Source: a virus. Taken from it: 63,602 nt of DNA. The notes beneath the pieces were generated by a model, which had not been told where the DNA came from, ran no database searches, and saw only the letters and a list, made by a program, of their open reading frames with translations. This document shows positions 44,747 through 53,185 of the stretch, piece after piece; the first letter of the stretch is position 1; every line of letters begins with the position of its first letter. The translations under genes were made by a program, and so were the position numbers. Location: the IMG/VR virus record IMGVR_UViG_3300034022_000282, positions 1-63,602 of that record. One strand, written 5' to 3'.

Positions 44747-44983
44747 TCACTTAGGTAAATCAATATAACGATAACCTCCTTTAAATCCAAAAGCTTTTAT
44801 TGCATCTGTGTCTTGAGTAGGAACCATAATTTCTAGAAAATCTTCTATTGTATCTTCTTCAATTTCATCGTTTGGTCCAAAATTATAATATATTTTACCA
44901 TTTTCAATTTTAAGTATTTTTACATTATAATCAGGACCATAACATGCTACAATCATTCCTACTTTTAAATCTTCTTCTTTCAT
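44747..44983 (-). CDS. 78-residue hypothetical protein downstream of polymerase
   Basis: A beta-rich acidic protein with an SH3/KOW-like feel (LKVGMIVACYGPDYNVKILK, residues 6-25). ATG 44,983 is chosen because it overlaps the polymerase stop by one base (TAATG); the extended frame starts with TTG. Translational coupling to the polymerase suggests co-expression, but a role in replication is only inferred. Confidence 0.52.
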   Translation of the reverse strand: MKEEDLKVGMIVACYGPDYNVKILKIENGKIYYNFGPNDEIEEDTIEDFLEIMVPTQDTDAIKAFGFKGGYRYIDLPK

Positions 44984-46842
44984 TATTTTTGCCAATGGTC
45001 GTGTATACTACAATCAACAACAACAGGTACTTCTAATAATACTTTTTTAGCTGCTTTTACCATTAACTCATCTAATTTAACTTTCCAAGCTTCTGCTTGG
45101 TCTGCTCTAGTCTCAGTTTGTATCTCGTCATAAACTGCTAAAATAATCTTTACATCCCAATTGTTATCATAAATTTCTTGTTGTACATCTATTAATGCTT
45201 GTTTAATAATGTCACCGTTAGAACCTTGTATCGGTGTGTTTTTACTTGCTCTTTCAATAGATCCCATAACACCAAAGTTTTCAGTTTCTACAGCATGTTG
45301 CCATTGCTCAAACCATCTGATACGTCTGTATGGTGCCGAAGTTCTAATAAACCCTCTCTTCTTACCCAACTCACCTAATCCAGTTAAAAACTTTTCTACT
45401 TTAGGTACTGCTTTAAAGAATTTAGTAATAATAGCTTTAGCATCAGATACACTGATTTCCATAGTATCTGCTAATTTAAACTCTGACATACCATAAGCTA
45501 ATCCAAAGTTGATCGTCTTTTGTACATCTCTATAAGTTACACCTTTCTTAAATGGTGTTTCTTTCTTAGCATCAGATTCTGGTATATCAAATGTCATTGC
45601 ACACAATACACTATGTAAATCTTTACCTTCTTTAAATGCATTTAACCAAACTTCATCTTTACTAAACTCAGCAATTATCCTCAATTCCATACCACTAAAA
45701 TCACCACCTACTATCTTATAACCTTTTTCTGGTATAAAACAACTACGTATTATCTTACCCAATTCACCTTTAGAAGGAATTTGATTAAGATTTGGTTCAC
45801 TAACTGATATTCTACCTGTAGATAATATAGGCCATATGTTAGCTCTAATCCTACCATCTTTGTCTACAAAATCTAAAAACTTCTTACCAAATGATGATTG
45901 TAGTTTTTTAAACTTGTTATAAGATATAAGCTCTTTAATAATACCATGTTTGTATTTTATTCTCTGTAATTCTCTATCACCAACACTTTCTAATGTAGGT
46001 TCAATAGTTTTACAAATAGATAGCTTTTGTTGGTTACTTGACCAGTTAATGTTTAAAGCTTCATTATCTCCAAACAACGCCATTTGTGTATACTTAGGTC
46101 TAAATGGTATAAATTTATTATCTGTAAGTATTATGTTATCTAGTATCTTTTCTAGTTTATCAGCTTCAATATCTACAGTTTTTATTACTTCTTTCCATTT
46201 ATCAACATTAAGTTTTACACCATGGTACTCCATTAAAGTAAATACCTTAATAACTTCATTTTCTAGTTTAAGTACATTTTGTAGTTCTAATTCTTCAATT
46301 TTTGCAAGCTGTTGATTCATTATATCCTCAAGATACATTACATCTTCAGCTGCATATTTAATAACTCTAGAAGATAAACCTATTCTATTGATTTCTCCTC
46401 TTACAGTTTTGTCTAGTTTAACATTACAATACTTCATTGCAAGACCTTCTAGGCTTACATCTCTACTTTCAATACCTGTAGTCAAAATACACTCAGCTAA
46501 GAATGTATCATATACATTAAGTTTCCAAATATCGATACCGTGTTTAAGTAAAAACCTACCGTCAAACTTAAAATTCTGAAGTAACCATAATTTCTCTTTG
46601 TCTTCAAATTGGTCTTTAAACATTGTTACAGGATAAGACTTAGAATCTACTACAAATTGGGTTTCATAGTTACCTATTTGATAGCATAATAGATCACTTT
46701 CTATTATACTAAACCCAGTAGTTTCCGTGTCAAATCCTATAACAGTGTTTACTTTTAGCCAATCAACCAGTTTTTCTATTTCACAATCATTAATGTTTGG
46801 ATTTTGAAATAACTGTTTATTCTTGCTAATAAAATATATCAT
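44983..46842 (-). CDS. DNA polymerase, family A (PolA-like)
   Basis: A 619-residue replicative polymerase with proofreading. The 3'-5' exonuclease domain shows ExoI FDTE (Asp38, Glu40), ExoII NFKFDGR (Asp94) and ExoIII YAAED (Tyr163, Asp167). The polymerase domain shows motif A DFSGMELR (Asp381), motif B R438-x3-K442-x7-Y450-G and motif C VYDE (570-573), where Tyr replaces the usual His. There is no 5'-3' nuclease domain; a separate FEN gene lies downstream. crAss-like phages carry either PolA or PolB, and this one is of the PolA kind. All catalytic acids are present. Confidence 0.96.
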   Translation of the reverse strand: MIYFISKNKQLFQNPNINDCEIEKLVDWLKVNTVIGFDTETTGFSIIESDLLCYQIGNYETQFVVDSKSYPVTMFKDQFEDKEKLWLLQNFKFDGRFLLKHGIDIWKLNVYDTFLAECILTTGIESRDVSLEGLAMKYCNVKLDKTVRGEINRIGLSSRVIKYAAEDVMYLEDIMNQQLAKIEELELQNVLKLENEVIKVFTLMEYHGVKLNVDKWKEVIKTVDIEADKLEKILDNIILTDNKFIPFRPKYTQMALFGDNEALNINWSSNQQKLSICKTIEPTLESVGDRELQRIKYKHGIIKELISYNKFKKLQSSFGKKFLDFVDKDGRIRANIWPILSTGRISVSEPNLNQIPSKGELGKIIRSCFIPEKGYKIVGGDFSGMELRIIAEFSKDEVWLNAFKEGKDLHSVLCAMTFDIPESDAKKETPFKKGVTYRDVQKTINFGLAYGMSEFKLADTMEISVSDAKAIITKFFKAVPKVEKFLTGLGELGKKRGFIRTSAPYRRIRWFEQWQHAVETENFGVMGSIERASKNTPIQGSNGDIIKQALIDVQQEIYDNNWDVKIILAVYDEIQTETRADQAEAWKVKLDELMVKAAKKVLLEVPVVVDCSIHDHWQK

Positions 46843-47012
46843 TTACTATTAATTACTAATTCATCTACAACCATCCATTGACAGTCTGCTGGCCTTAAAT
46901 CTTCGTCGTTATACTTACTATCAAACCATTCCTCAGAATTTTCTATTTCATCAGGAAAGTTTCTAATTATAACTTCTGCACTACTAAAATTTAATATTAC
47001 TATTCTTTTCAT
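46839..47012 (-). CDS. 57-residue acidic hypothetical protein
   Basis: ATG 47,012 to TGA 46,839 encodes 57 residues (MKRIVILNFSSAEVIIRNFP at the start) with an acidic middle and one Cys. It overlaps the polymerase start by 4 bp (ATGA) and the upstream glucosaminidase stop by 4 bp, so it is firmly in the operon. Function unknown. Confidence 0.6.
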   Translation of the reverse strand: MKRIVILNFSSAEVIIRNFPDEIENSEEWFDSKYNDEDLRPADCQWMVVDELVINSK

Positions 47013-47512
47013 TCTATTAATCTTTTAACTTGTTCTACATATTTGGGATCTTTACAATAAACTTTTCCAAGCATATCTAAGTATTGTTCTTCTGTAGTAA
47101 TAAAAAATGCATTTTGTATTTGAAAAGCCTTGTAATCCATAATACAATCTTCTAAAGTTTCGTATTGAGCAAATGCTCCGTAATCATGTGAATTTGATGC
47201 AAAAGTAAATCTTTGTGCTGCAACTCTCATACCTGTTACGTTTCTGTCATTTTTAGCTCTACGATGCTTTAAATAATCAGATTCTAATTTAATTTGGGCT
47301 ACTGCAATTCTACTAAATTTTATTTTATGTTTAGTAAGATAATTTTTAATGCACTCAATATCAAGGGTATCTTTTAAACAATACTCAATATTCTTAGCTT
47401 TTAGTAATTCTGTTATTTGTGGATTATCTACTAACTGTAGTTTAGTTCCAGCAAATACTCCTAGGCAAAATACAGCTAGTATTATACCTACATCTTTAAA
47501 CCATTCTTTCAT
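47009..47512 (-). CDS. Membrane-anchored glucosaminidase-like lysin
   Basis: A 167-residue protein with an N-terminal transmembrane helix (about 8-22, VGIILAVFCLGVFAG) followed by a lysozyme-like domain resembling GH73 N-acetylglucosaminidases. AVAQIKLESDY holds the probable catalytic Glu77, followed by NVTGMR and an F/Y-rich DYGAFAQYETLEDCIMDY segment. It would cut the glycan backbone of peptidoglycan while tethered to the inner membrane. It is encoded among replication genes, far from the lysis cassette, suggesting early expression and perhaps a wall-remodelling role distinct from lysis. Confidence 0.75.
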   Translation of the reverse strand: MKEWFKDVGIILAVFCLGVFAGTKLQLVDNPQITELLKAKNIEYCLKDTLDIECIKNYLTKHKIKFSRIAVAQIKLESDYLKHRRAKNDRNVTGMRVAAQRFTFASNSHDYGAFAQYETLEDCIMDYKAFQIQNAFFITTEEQYLDMLGKVYCKDPKYVEQVKRLIE

Positions 47513-47568
47513 ATTTTTTTAATTAATACATTTTTTCCTACGAGTAAATGGCAATTATGCCACTTTTT

Positions 47569-47790
47569 CTAAGGAGTGTTGTTACCGTATGTTTCGTTGT
47601 AATATTGTTCAAATGTTTTACCATCAAAACTTCTCCAAGCATTTTCTATCTCTTCCTTATGCATTGCCTTGGCCTTTTTCATCGCATCCATTAATAATAA
47701 ATCTTGCATTGGTTTTGTTTCAATTGGTCCAAGTATTTCACTAAACTCTTTAATTAAATACTCGATGCTAGTTTGTTCTTTATTGCTCAT
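47569..47790 (-). CDS. 73-residue helical hypothetical protein
   Basis: ATG 47,790 sits right after the upstream stop; the open frame continues to a TTG at 47,802, which I reject. The protein is helical with a C-terminal AWRSFDGKTFEQYYNETYG motif of a kind that recurs in small proteins of Bacteroidota phages. No catalytic features are visible. The 56-bp gap downstream holds a GGCA-ATTA-TGCC hairpin. Confidence 0.58.
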   Translation of the reverse strand: MSNKEQTSIEYLIKEFSEILGPIETKPMQDLLLMDAMKKAKAMHKEEIENAWRSFDGKTFEQYYNETYGNNTP

Positions 47791-47791
47791 A

Positions 47792-48076
47792 TTACCCTTC
47801 AATTTTTAAACCTGATACTAAATCTATCCAACCTGCATGTTTATCACATTCTTTAGGGTGCCAATAAAATGTATTTTGAAGTATTTTAGAAGCTTTTTTA
47901 AACCAACTTATGTTTTGATCATAAGTCATAGTATACTCTTCATAAAATTTCCAATCTTCTAAAAACTCTTTAGCACTATACATTTCTCTAATTTCATCAT
48001 AAGTAATATGATGACCAGCCTCTACTAACTGTAATGTTAGTAGATAGCCGGCTATGTTTTCTCTAGTTAATATCAT
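47792..48076 (-). CDS. 94-residue hypothetical protein
   Basis: A helical protein rich in aromatic residues (Trp, Tyr, Phe) with two His (AGHHITYDEI) and a late WHPKECDKHAGW segment. It lies in the operon with 1-2 nt spacing on both sides. A metal site is possible but unproven. Family not recognised. Confidence 0.5.
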   Translation of the reverse strand: MILTRENIAGYLLTLQLVEAGHHITYDEIREMYSAKEFLEDWKFYEEYTMTYDQNISWFKKASKILQNTFYWHPKECDKHAGWIDLVSGLKIEG

Positions 48077-48078
48077 AA

Positions 48079-48420
48079 TTAAAAAGGTAATTTACTGTTA
48101 CGTTTATCTTCAATAGATGCTTCTAACAATAATAAATAGTTTACAGCATCACCTATCTTTTCTTCTGTTAAAGATTTAGAAGGTACAAACTCAGAGTTTT
48201 TATTCATCTCAGTTACTATATCTATTACAGATACTAAATGTTTTAAAAAGAAACCAAATAAAGCTTTTTCTCTACACTCACCAGTAATTTGGGCTGCCAT
48301 ATTAAAATTGTGCATCCTATCGTCATCACCTTTAGCATATTCTTTTGCTTTTTCAATAAGTATTCTTTTACATTCAGCTAATCTGTGTTCTACTACTTTG
48401 TCAAATTGTGCTGTTTTCAT
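48079..48420 (-). CDS. Nmad1/MazG-like helical protein
   Basis: A 113-residue all-helical protein. The pattern E-K-A-K-E-Y-A-x(4)-D-R-M-H-N-F at residues 23-39, a KHLVSVIDIV helix and EEKIGDAVNYLLLLEA near residues 87-102 resemble all-alpha NTP pyrophosphatase-like or Nmad1-type proteins. Acidic residues on two helices could coordinate magnesium. It might modify or clean the nucleotide pool. The assignment is by motif shape and is tentative. It is coupled 1 nt downstream of the RusA-like gene. Confidence 0.5.
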   Translation of the reverse strand: MKTAQFDKVVEHRLAECKRILIEKAKEYAKGDDDRMHNFNMAAQITGECREKALFGFFLKHLVSVIDIVTEMNKNSEFVPSKSLTEEKIGDAVNYLLLLEASIEDKRNSKLPF

Positions 48421-49061
48421 TATAGTTTTAGTTTAAATTGTTGAACTTCTGCTCTAAGATCTTGATAGAAAGTAAATACTATCTTTCTTTCTTCAAAAGT
48501 CTCTACAGGAGTATAAATTGGAAATGATCCAGTAACATATTTTACTTCGTCATCTTTAATAATACCCATATTTGTAAGTACATCCTCAAAGGTCTTAATA
48601 TAAACGGCTGCAAAATTAGTATTATCTAATGTCTTATGGCTGTATGGGCAAAACCAATTAACCACCATAACAATAGGATAATCCTGACTTACAAAGGGTT
48701 GTATTCCTTCTAATGCTTCTTTGTAAAATTCATGCAAAGCATTTACTATTTTAACCCTGGTAAATTGTCCACCATTTTGACTATAAAATATTTGGCCATT
48801 GATAGGAACATATTTAGATGTACCTGCAGCTAAAGGATTAGCTATAATTCTTTGGTTTTCTGCTGTTATAACATAGCCCTCTAAATCATAACCTATTGCT
48901 TTATACTTTTTAGGGATGTCTAAAATTTCTTTTTTAACTTTACCTCTTCCTGTTTTAGAATGAAAATACTTAGTTAATCTAGACTTTGATGTTTGTACTT
49001 GGTAAATATATTCTGGTATTGTAATAACTTTTATTGCTTTAAATAATTTTTTGTCTAACAT
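48420..49061 (-). CDS. RusA-like Holliday junction resolvase
   Basis: A 213-residue protein whose C-terminal half carries the RusA signature: L-D-N (Asp146, Asn147), Lys156, Asp160 and an IIKDDEVKYV strand (Asp170, Asp171), matching the DN-x-K-x3-D and DD metal-binding pattern. A beta-rich N-terminal extension of about 100 residues has no clear match. RusA enzymes cut Holliday junctions as dimers and resolve replication or recombination intermediates before packaging. It overlaps the unknown gene upstream by 7 bp. Confidence 0.75.
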   Translation of the reverse strand: MLDKKLFKAIKVITIPEYIYQVQTSKSRLTKYFHSKTGRGKVKKEILDIPKKYKAIGYDLEGYVITAENQRIIANPLAAGTSKYVPINGQIFYSQNGGQFTRVKIVNALHEFYKEALEGIQPFVSQDYPIVMVVNWFCPYSHKTLDNTNFAAVYIKTFEDVLTNMGIIKDDEVKYVTGSFPIYTPVETFEERKIVFTFYQDLRAEVQQFKLKL

Positions 49062-49909
49062 TCTTCTCCTTCTTCTATTGTGTTATAATCTATACCATAT
49101 GTAAACTCATTTACTTTAATTTTAAATTTAGTTACAAGTTCTTTAAATTTTTCTTTAAACTTCTCTTCAAACTTATTGTAAACAAATTGATGATGTTCTT
49201 CTTTGCTACAATACGATCTGTAACCGTTTGAATCTATTAAATTAACAGATCTAAAGCTAAATCCTAATGACTCAGTAAACCCTTTAAAACTAATAGAATT
49301 TCTATATGGGTTATGCCAAATTGTTTCTGCATGATTTGTAAATATATCCATTAGGTATACTTTATCATCTTCCCAGTTAGCATTAGACATAAACTCCATA
49401 GCCATTGTTACATTACTAACTTCATTAGATTTAAGTAATTGCATTATGTTACTATACAAATCAAACGTAACTTCATATTTATACAAAGAACTATAAATAT
49501 CTTTTACTTGTAAATATTTATAATCTTTTAAAAAATCTACAATACGGTTGTCTATAAAGTCTTCAGCTCTTATTCTATCGTTAAATCTAAATGATTCTTC
49601 ACGTAAATTCCAACCTAAATCAATCATGTCTTCTTTAAAACTTAAAAAATTATCTACTATAATAAAAGTAGCATTATCTTTAGATCTAGTAATTTTAAAC
49701 CCAGCTTCTCTTAATTTAGTTTGAGATATTGATTTAGTCTCAACATAAACAGTTTCTGTTTTTGTTATAGGTAAATCATATTTAGGTATATTAATTAGAA
49801 ATTGTTTTAAATCCGGATATGAATAATAGGTATAGTTTCTATGAGGACGATGATCATTGTCTTTAGGTTTTACTAATCCTAAATCTAATCTTTCTTGATA
49901 AAAATCCAT
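49055..49909 (-). CDS. Unknown protein, MoxR/VWA cassette, paralog A
   Basis: A 284-residue protein of unknown family. Its middle (about residues 60-90) has TKLREAGFKITRSKDNATF followed by IIVDNF, and residues about 155-195 have NIMQLLKSNEVSNVTMAMEF followed by MSNANW. Both elements have counterparts in the next gene upstream at similar positions, so the two are probably distant paralogs. The C-terminus is a Lys/Glu/Phe helix. It lies immediately downstream of its paralog, the MoxR-like ATPase and the VWA protein, which suggests a substrate or adaptor role for that machine. No catalytic motif was seen. Confidence 0.55.
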   Translation of the reverse strand: MDFYQERLDLGLVKPKDNDHRPHRNYTYYSYPDLKQFLINIPKYDLPITKTETVYVETKSISQTKLREAGFKITRSKDNATFIIVDNFLSFKEDMIDLGWNLREESFRFNDRIRAEDFIDNRIVDFLKDYKYLQVKDIYSSLYKYEVTFDLYSNIMQLLKSNEVSNVTMAMEFMSNANWEDDKVYLMDIFTNHAETIWHNPYRNSISFKGFTESLGFSFRSVNLIDSNGYRSYCSKEEHHQFVYNKFEEKFKEKFKELVTKFKIKVNEFTYGIDYNTIEEGEEC

Positions 49910-49910
49910 G

Positions 49911-50738
49911 TTATTTTAATTTAATGTGAAAATCAGTTAATACAAACTTTTCTGTGCCAAAATAAGAACTAAAATAATTAACGTTAATATGCTTAGAAAA
50001 ATCAGCTCTCATTTTCTGTACAATACAATCTAATACATCTTGAACTGTAACTATATTTATGATAGCATCTAAATTAGCATTTAATAAATTATGTAAATTA
50101 ATATTTTTAGAAGAATAATAGTTTTTTATAATGTTTTTAGTATCATAAAAAAGTAATTTATTACCTTCTTTATGATAAATATATAAAATCCAATCTAAAT
50201 TTTTATCTAAATCTGAGTTTATAAGCATAGAAGCTGCAATTTGTAAATTATCAGGAGCACCTGAATCCATTAAACTTTTAATAGTAGTATAGTTTTCTTT
50301 ATCTATTATAAAACCATTATTTAAACTATCGTTAAGTGAATCTTGATTTACATATTCTACAACTTGACCTCTACTAAAAAAGTCTAATATTTGCTCTAAA
50401 GTTTGATAATCTTCTGGATATAAATTATTAGTAGAATACATTACATCTCCTGTGTCTACTTCAGTCATACAGTTATTAACTGAATCATAGAATATAGGAT
50501 AAAGATTAATATCAAACTTTTTAATAATACAATAATTAGCCTTTTCTTTTTTAATTACCCTGGAGATGTTAGTTCCAGAGTAATCACTTATTATTTTAGG
50601 TATTGTAGTATTCTTTAAAAAGAATATATTCTTATCATTTGGAATTGTTTTGTTAAACGTAGACCAAATTGTAGATAAATAATCTTTAAATGCTTGATCA
50701 ACGTATTTAGCACCGTTAGTTGTTATAATTAGTCTCAT
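49911..50738 (-). CDS. Unknown protein, MoxR/VWA cassette, paralog B
   Basis: A 275-residue protein sharing an architecture with the following gene: an ISRVIKKEKANYCIIKKF segment (about 58-75), then a long middle and YTTIKSLMDSGAPDNLQIAA (about 162-181) followed by SMLINSDLD. The C-terminal 80 residues are helical. Similarity is at the level of spacing and hydrophobic pattern, suggesting old duplication. Its start overlaps the MoxR-like ATPase stop by one base, so it is made together with the ATPase. Function unknown; adaptor or remodelling substrate is inferred. Confidence 0.55.
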   Translation of the reverse strand: MRLIITTNGAKYVDQAFKDYLSTIWSTFNKTIPNDKNIFFLKNTTIPKIISDYSGTNISRVIKKEKANYCIIKKFDINLYPIFYDSVNNCMTEVDTGDVMYSTNNLYPEDYQTLEQILDFFSRGQVVEYVNQDSLNDSLNNGFIIDKENYTTIKSLMDSGAPDNLQIAASMLINSDLDKNLDWILYIYHKEGNKLLFYDTKNIIKNYYSSKNINLHNLLNANLDAIINIVTVQDVLDCIVQKMRADFSKHINVNYFSSYFGTEKFVLTDFHIKLK

Positions 50739-51955
50739 TATGCTGTCATGTATTTAATAAATCTCGGATCCGAAGCTAATAACCCTGTAAAGTTATTACC
50801 ACAAGAAATTGTTTGTTTAACCATTAAGAACTTTTGATCTACTGAAAAAGATGGGTGCAACACTAATTCTAAATACTGCTTAATGTTATCCTTAGATAAA
50901 CCTTTAGCATTAAACCTAATATAGTTATACATCCTTGTACATAATATAGCAGCAGTAGCACCTTTCCAGTTAACTGAATCTTGTTCAGAATCACCACATG
51001 CACCGGTTAGTTGAGCTTTAGCTGTTGGTAAATCATATTCTTTTATCAGTTTTTCTATTGAAGGAAGCTTATCTAACTTTTTGTTTACAAAATTGATTAG
51101 CTGACTTGTAATGTTACTACCTACGGTAATATCACCAAACATAGAAATCTTATCAAGATGCTTCTCAAACTCATCAATAGTAGATGTTAAGCTAAAAAAC
51201 TTATCCATCATACGAGGAGATATGTTATTACTAGCACTAATACCTTCAGATTTTTTATTCTCTAATAATTCTGGTGCCCATAATACAAAGTTTATTAACC
51301 TCTCATCTAAACCAACTTTTTCTGCTCTTTCTGCCCAATCTTTAGCATCCCATACCATATTAATTTTAGCCATACGATCTGTTTGAGCATTATCTTGACT
51401 AGATACATTGTACTCACCGTTATCAGGATTTTCACTTAGAAAGATTTGAACTTTCTTTTCTTTTAAATCCCAACCAATCATGGTACCCTCGTTAACCAAT
51501 TCCATTACAGCTTGACTAAACAAACTATTTGAACGGCTATAATCATCTAGTAATAAAATACCATTTTCTTGTAAATTAGTTACCCAATCTGGAGGACATG
51601 GTACAGTTCTAGTTTTGTTAGTATATCTAAAACCATTCTCTGCTGCTTTAGGTAATAAGTTTTCAGTAATCCATCTTACTTCACTTTTAGCATTTATTAC
51701 TTGGTATTCTTTACTGTAATAACCTATTAATTCTGATGGTTCTGTTAACTGAGCTAAATTTAATTTGTATAAATCTCTACCTAGATCAGTAGCTAAATCT
51801 CTACATATAGTAGTTTTACCTATACCTCTCTCACCGATTAAGCTTACACTAATTGGAATACCTCCATTTTTCATAATCTCATCATTAGCTTTAACCACAT
51901 CTACTAATACTTTGTAGGTTTCGTTTGGTTTATATGTTGTTGTTTTCTTTGCCAT
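50738..51955 (-). CDS. MoxR-like AAA ATPase
   Basis: A 405-residue AAA protein. Walker A is GERGIGKTT (41-49, Lys47), and the following TEPSELIGYY matches the MoxR/dynein-like pattern after the P-loop. Walker B is ILLLDDYSR (133-141). SENPDNGEYNV probably contains sensor 1, and an arginine-bearing segment with DERLINFVLWAP follows. The C-terminal 180 residues are a helical lid. MoxR ATPases usually work with a VWA partner to remodel or assemble protein complexes, and the gene directly upstream encodes such a partner. Its target in the phage cycle is unknown. Confidence 0.85.
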   Translation of the reverse strand: MAKKTTTYKPNETYKVLVDVVKANDEIMKNGGIPISVSLIGERGIGKTTICRDLATDLGRDLYKLNLAQLTEPSELIGYYSKEYQVINAKSEVRWITENLLPKAAENGFRYTNKTRTVPCPPDWVTNLQENGILLLDDYSRSNSLFSQAVMELVNEGTMIGWDLKEKKVQIFLSENPDNGEYNVSSQDNAQTDRMAKINMVWDAKDWAERAEKVGLDERLINFVLWAPELLENKKSEGISASNNISPRMMDKFFSLTSTIDEFEKHLDKISMFGDITVGSNITSQLINFVNKKLDKLPSIEKLIKEYDLPTAKAQLTGACGDSEQDSVNWKGATAAILCTRMYNYIRFNAKGLSKDNIKQYLELVLHPSFSVDQKFLMVKQTISCGNNFTGLLASDPRFIKYMTA

Positions 51956-51968
51956 TGTTTAATATTTT

Positions 51969-53147
51969 TTAATTGTTTGTTGGAATTTTAATCCATTGTG
52001 CATGATCTTGTATACTCTGTTCAGTGCCGTTAGAACTAATCACCCATAGTAATCTTTTACTACATTTAGGTGGAACTTCTGCATGACCATCTGTAAATAT
52101 TATACATGATTGATACTTGGATTCATTAAAATAATTTACTGCTGCCGTGAATGATGTTCCCCCACAATAGGTTCTTGGAAACTCATTATTACCTTTGTAT
52201 TTAACAATTCCAGATACTCCGGTGTCAAAAGCTCTAATCTCAATATCAGTTTTCTTTTGTAAATGATATATCTCGTTTAAGAAATCATATAACTCATTTT
52301 CTGATACGGATCCTGACTCATCTACTAGTATTAACATCTTGTTTAGAGGCTTTAATACTATTTTTGGTTGGCCTGGAAATCTTTGATTCTCTTTAATCTT
52401 AGTAGACTTAATAAAAAACTTAGTTGAATTACCTACAAAGTTTCTTATATACTTACTATAGTTAAATGCTGGTTTAGGTTTAACAAATCCTGATATTAAT
52501 TGATCAATTTCTACTGGTATATGACCTTGAGACTTTTTAATCTCTTCAGCTATACTTTCTATAGTATGCTCAATTTGTACTTTTAAAGCTTCTTTCTCAC
52601 TATCTGTTAAGTTGTCTACCTTGTTACCATCACCATCAACTATTACCCAAACATGTTGAGATTTTTCATCAATACCCATCTTTTCTTGTTCTTCTTCAGA
52701 TAGTTTACTTAGCTCATTATAATAATGATGTCTACCTGCATGTGCTTTCCAATTTAAGTTAGGGTGTTTTTCTTGAAAGTCTTCTAGGAATATTCCCCAT
52801 GATGGTAAATTAGCTTTACCTATTCTTTGGTTAATATCTAAGTCACATGCTACATTATCCATTTTACTATTAGGATATGCATCCATAGTAATTAAATGGA
52901 ATTGACATAAATGTTGTGCTTCATGTAATAACACACCATACCTTATTTCTTCTGCATGTTTAAACCACTCATCTGGATTAATTAGTAAAGCAAAATCCAT
53001 AGTAGATTTGTTTACACTTACTGCAGCTAGTGGAATCTCTTTGTTTTCTTTCTTTTCTATTGTAGATAAAAACAAACCATAGAATATATCATTGATTAAT
53101 ATCTTCTTGGTTAACTTGTTTATATCTAGTATTAAGTTTTGTTGCAT
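51969..53147 (-). CDS. Metallopeptidase-like / VWA domain protein (DUF2201-like)
   Basis: A 392-residue two-domain protein. The N-terminal part has a zinc-protease helix GVLLHEAQHLCQFH (His75, Glu76, His79) and a downstream NVACDLDINQRIG element typical of the putative metallopeptidase domain that precedes VWA-like domains. The C-terminal VWA-like domain (about 268-392) has the MIDAS motif DESGS (276-280), Thr331 in GGTSFT and Asp353 in FTDGH. It probably binds a divalent metal ligand and hands clients to the MoxR-like ATPase encoded 13 nt downstream. Proteolytic activity is not established. Confidence 0.84.
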   Translation of the reverse strand: MQQNLILDINKLTKKILINDIFYGLFLSTIEKKENKEIPLAAVSVNKSTMDFALLINPDEWFKHAEEIRYGVLLHEAQHLCQFHLITMDAYPNSKMDNVACDLDINQRIGKANLPSWGIFLEDFQEKHPNLNWKAHAGRHHYYNELSKLSEEEQEKMGIDEKSQHVWVIVDGDGNKVDNLTDSEKEALKVQIEHTIESIAEEIKKSQGHIPVEIDQLISGFVKPKPAFNYSKYIRNFVGNSTKFFIKSTKIKENQRFPGQPKIVLKPLNKMLILVDESGSVSENELYDFLNEIYHLQKKTDIEIRAFDTGVSGIVKYKGNNEFPRTYCGGTSFTAAVNYFNESKYQSCIIFTDGHAEVPPKCSKRLLWVISSNGTEQSIQDHAQWIKIPTNN

Positions 53148-53159
53148 AGTGTTTAAATA

Positions 53160-53185
53160 AAAAGAGCAGCTATAAAAGCTGCTCT
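53160..53185 (-). terminator. Hairpin with T tract on minus strand
   Basis: A 9-bp stem (53,163-53,171 with 53,177-53,185) closes ATAAA, and the minus strand continues into TTTTTATT. The right arm lies in the last codons of the primase gene, so it can partly end the primase transcript before the MoxR/VWA cassette. Confidence 0.75.

Noticed and set aside
45209-46579. Plus-strand frames opposite the DNA polymerase
   Set aside because: They run antisense through conserved polymerase motifs and have Ser/Leu/Ile-rich shadow-like composition.
44983-46842. Intein or intron in the polymerase gene
   Set aside because: All exonuclease and polymerase motifs occur in normal order and spacing within 619 residues.
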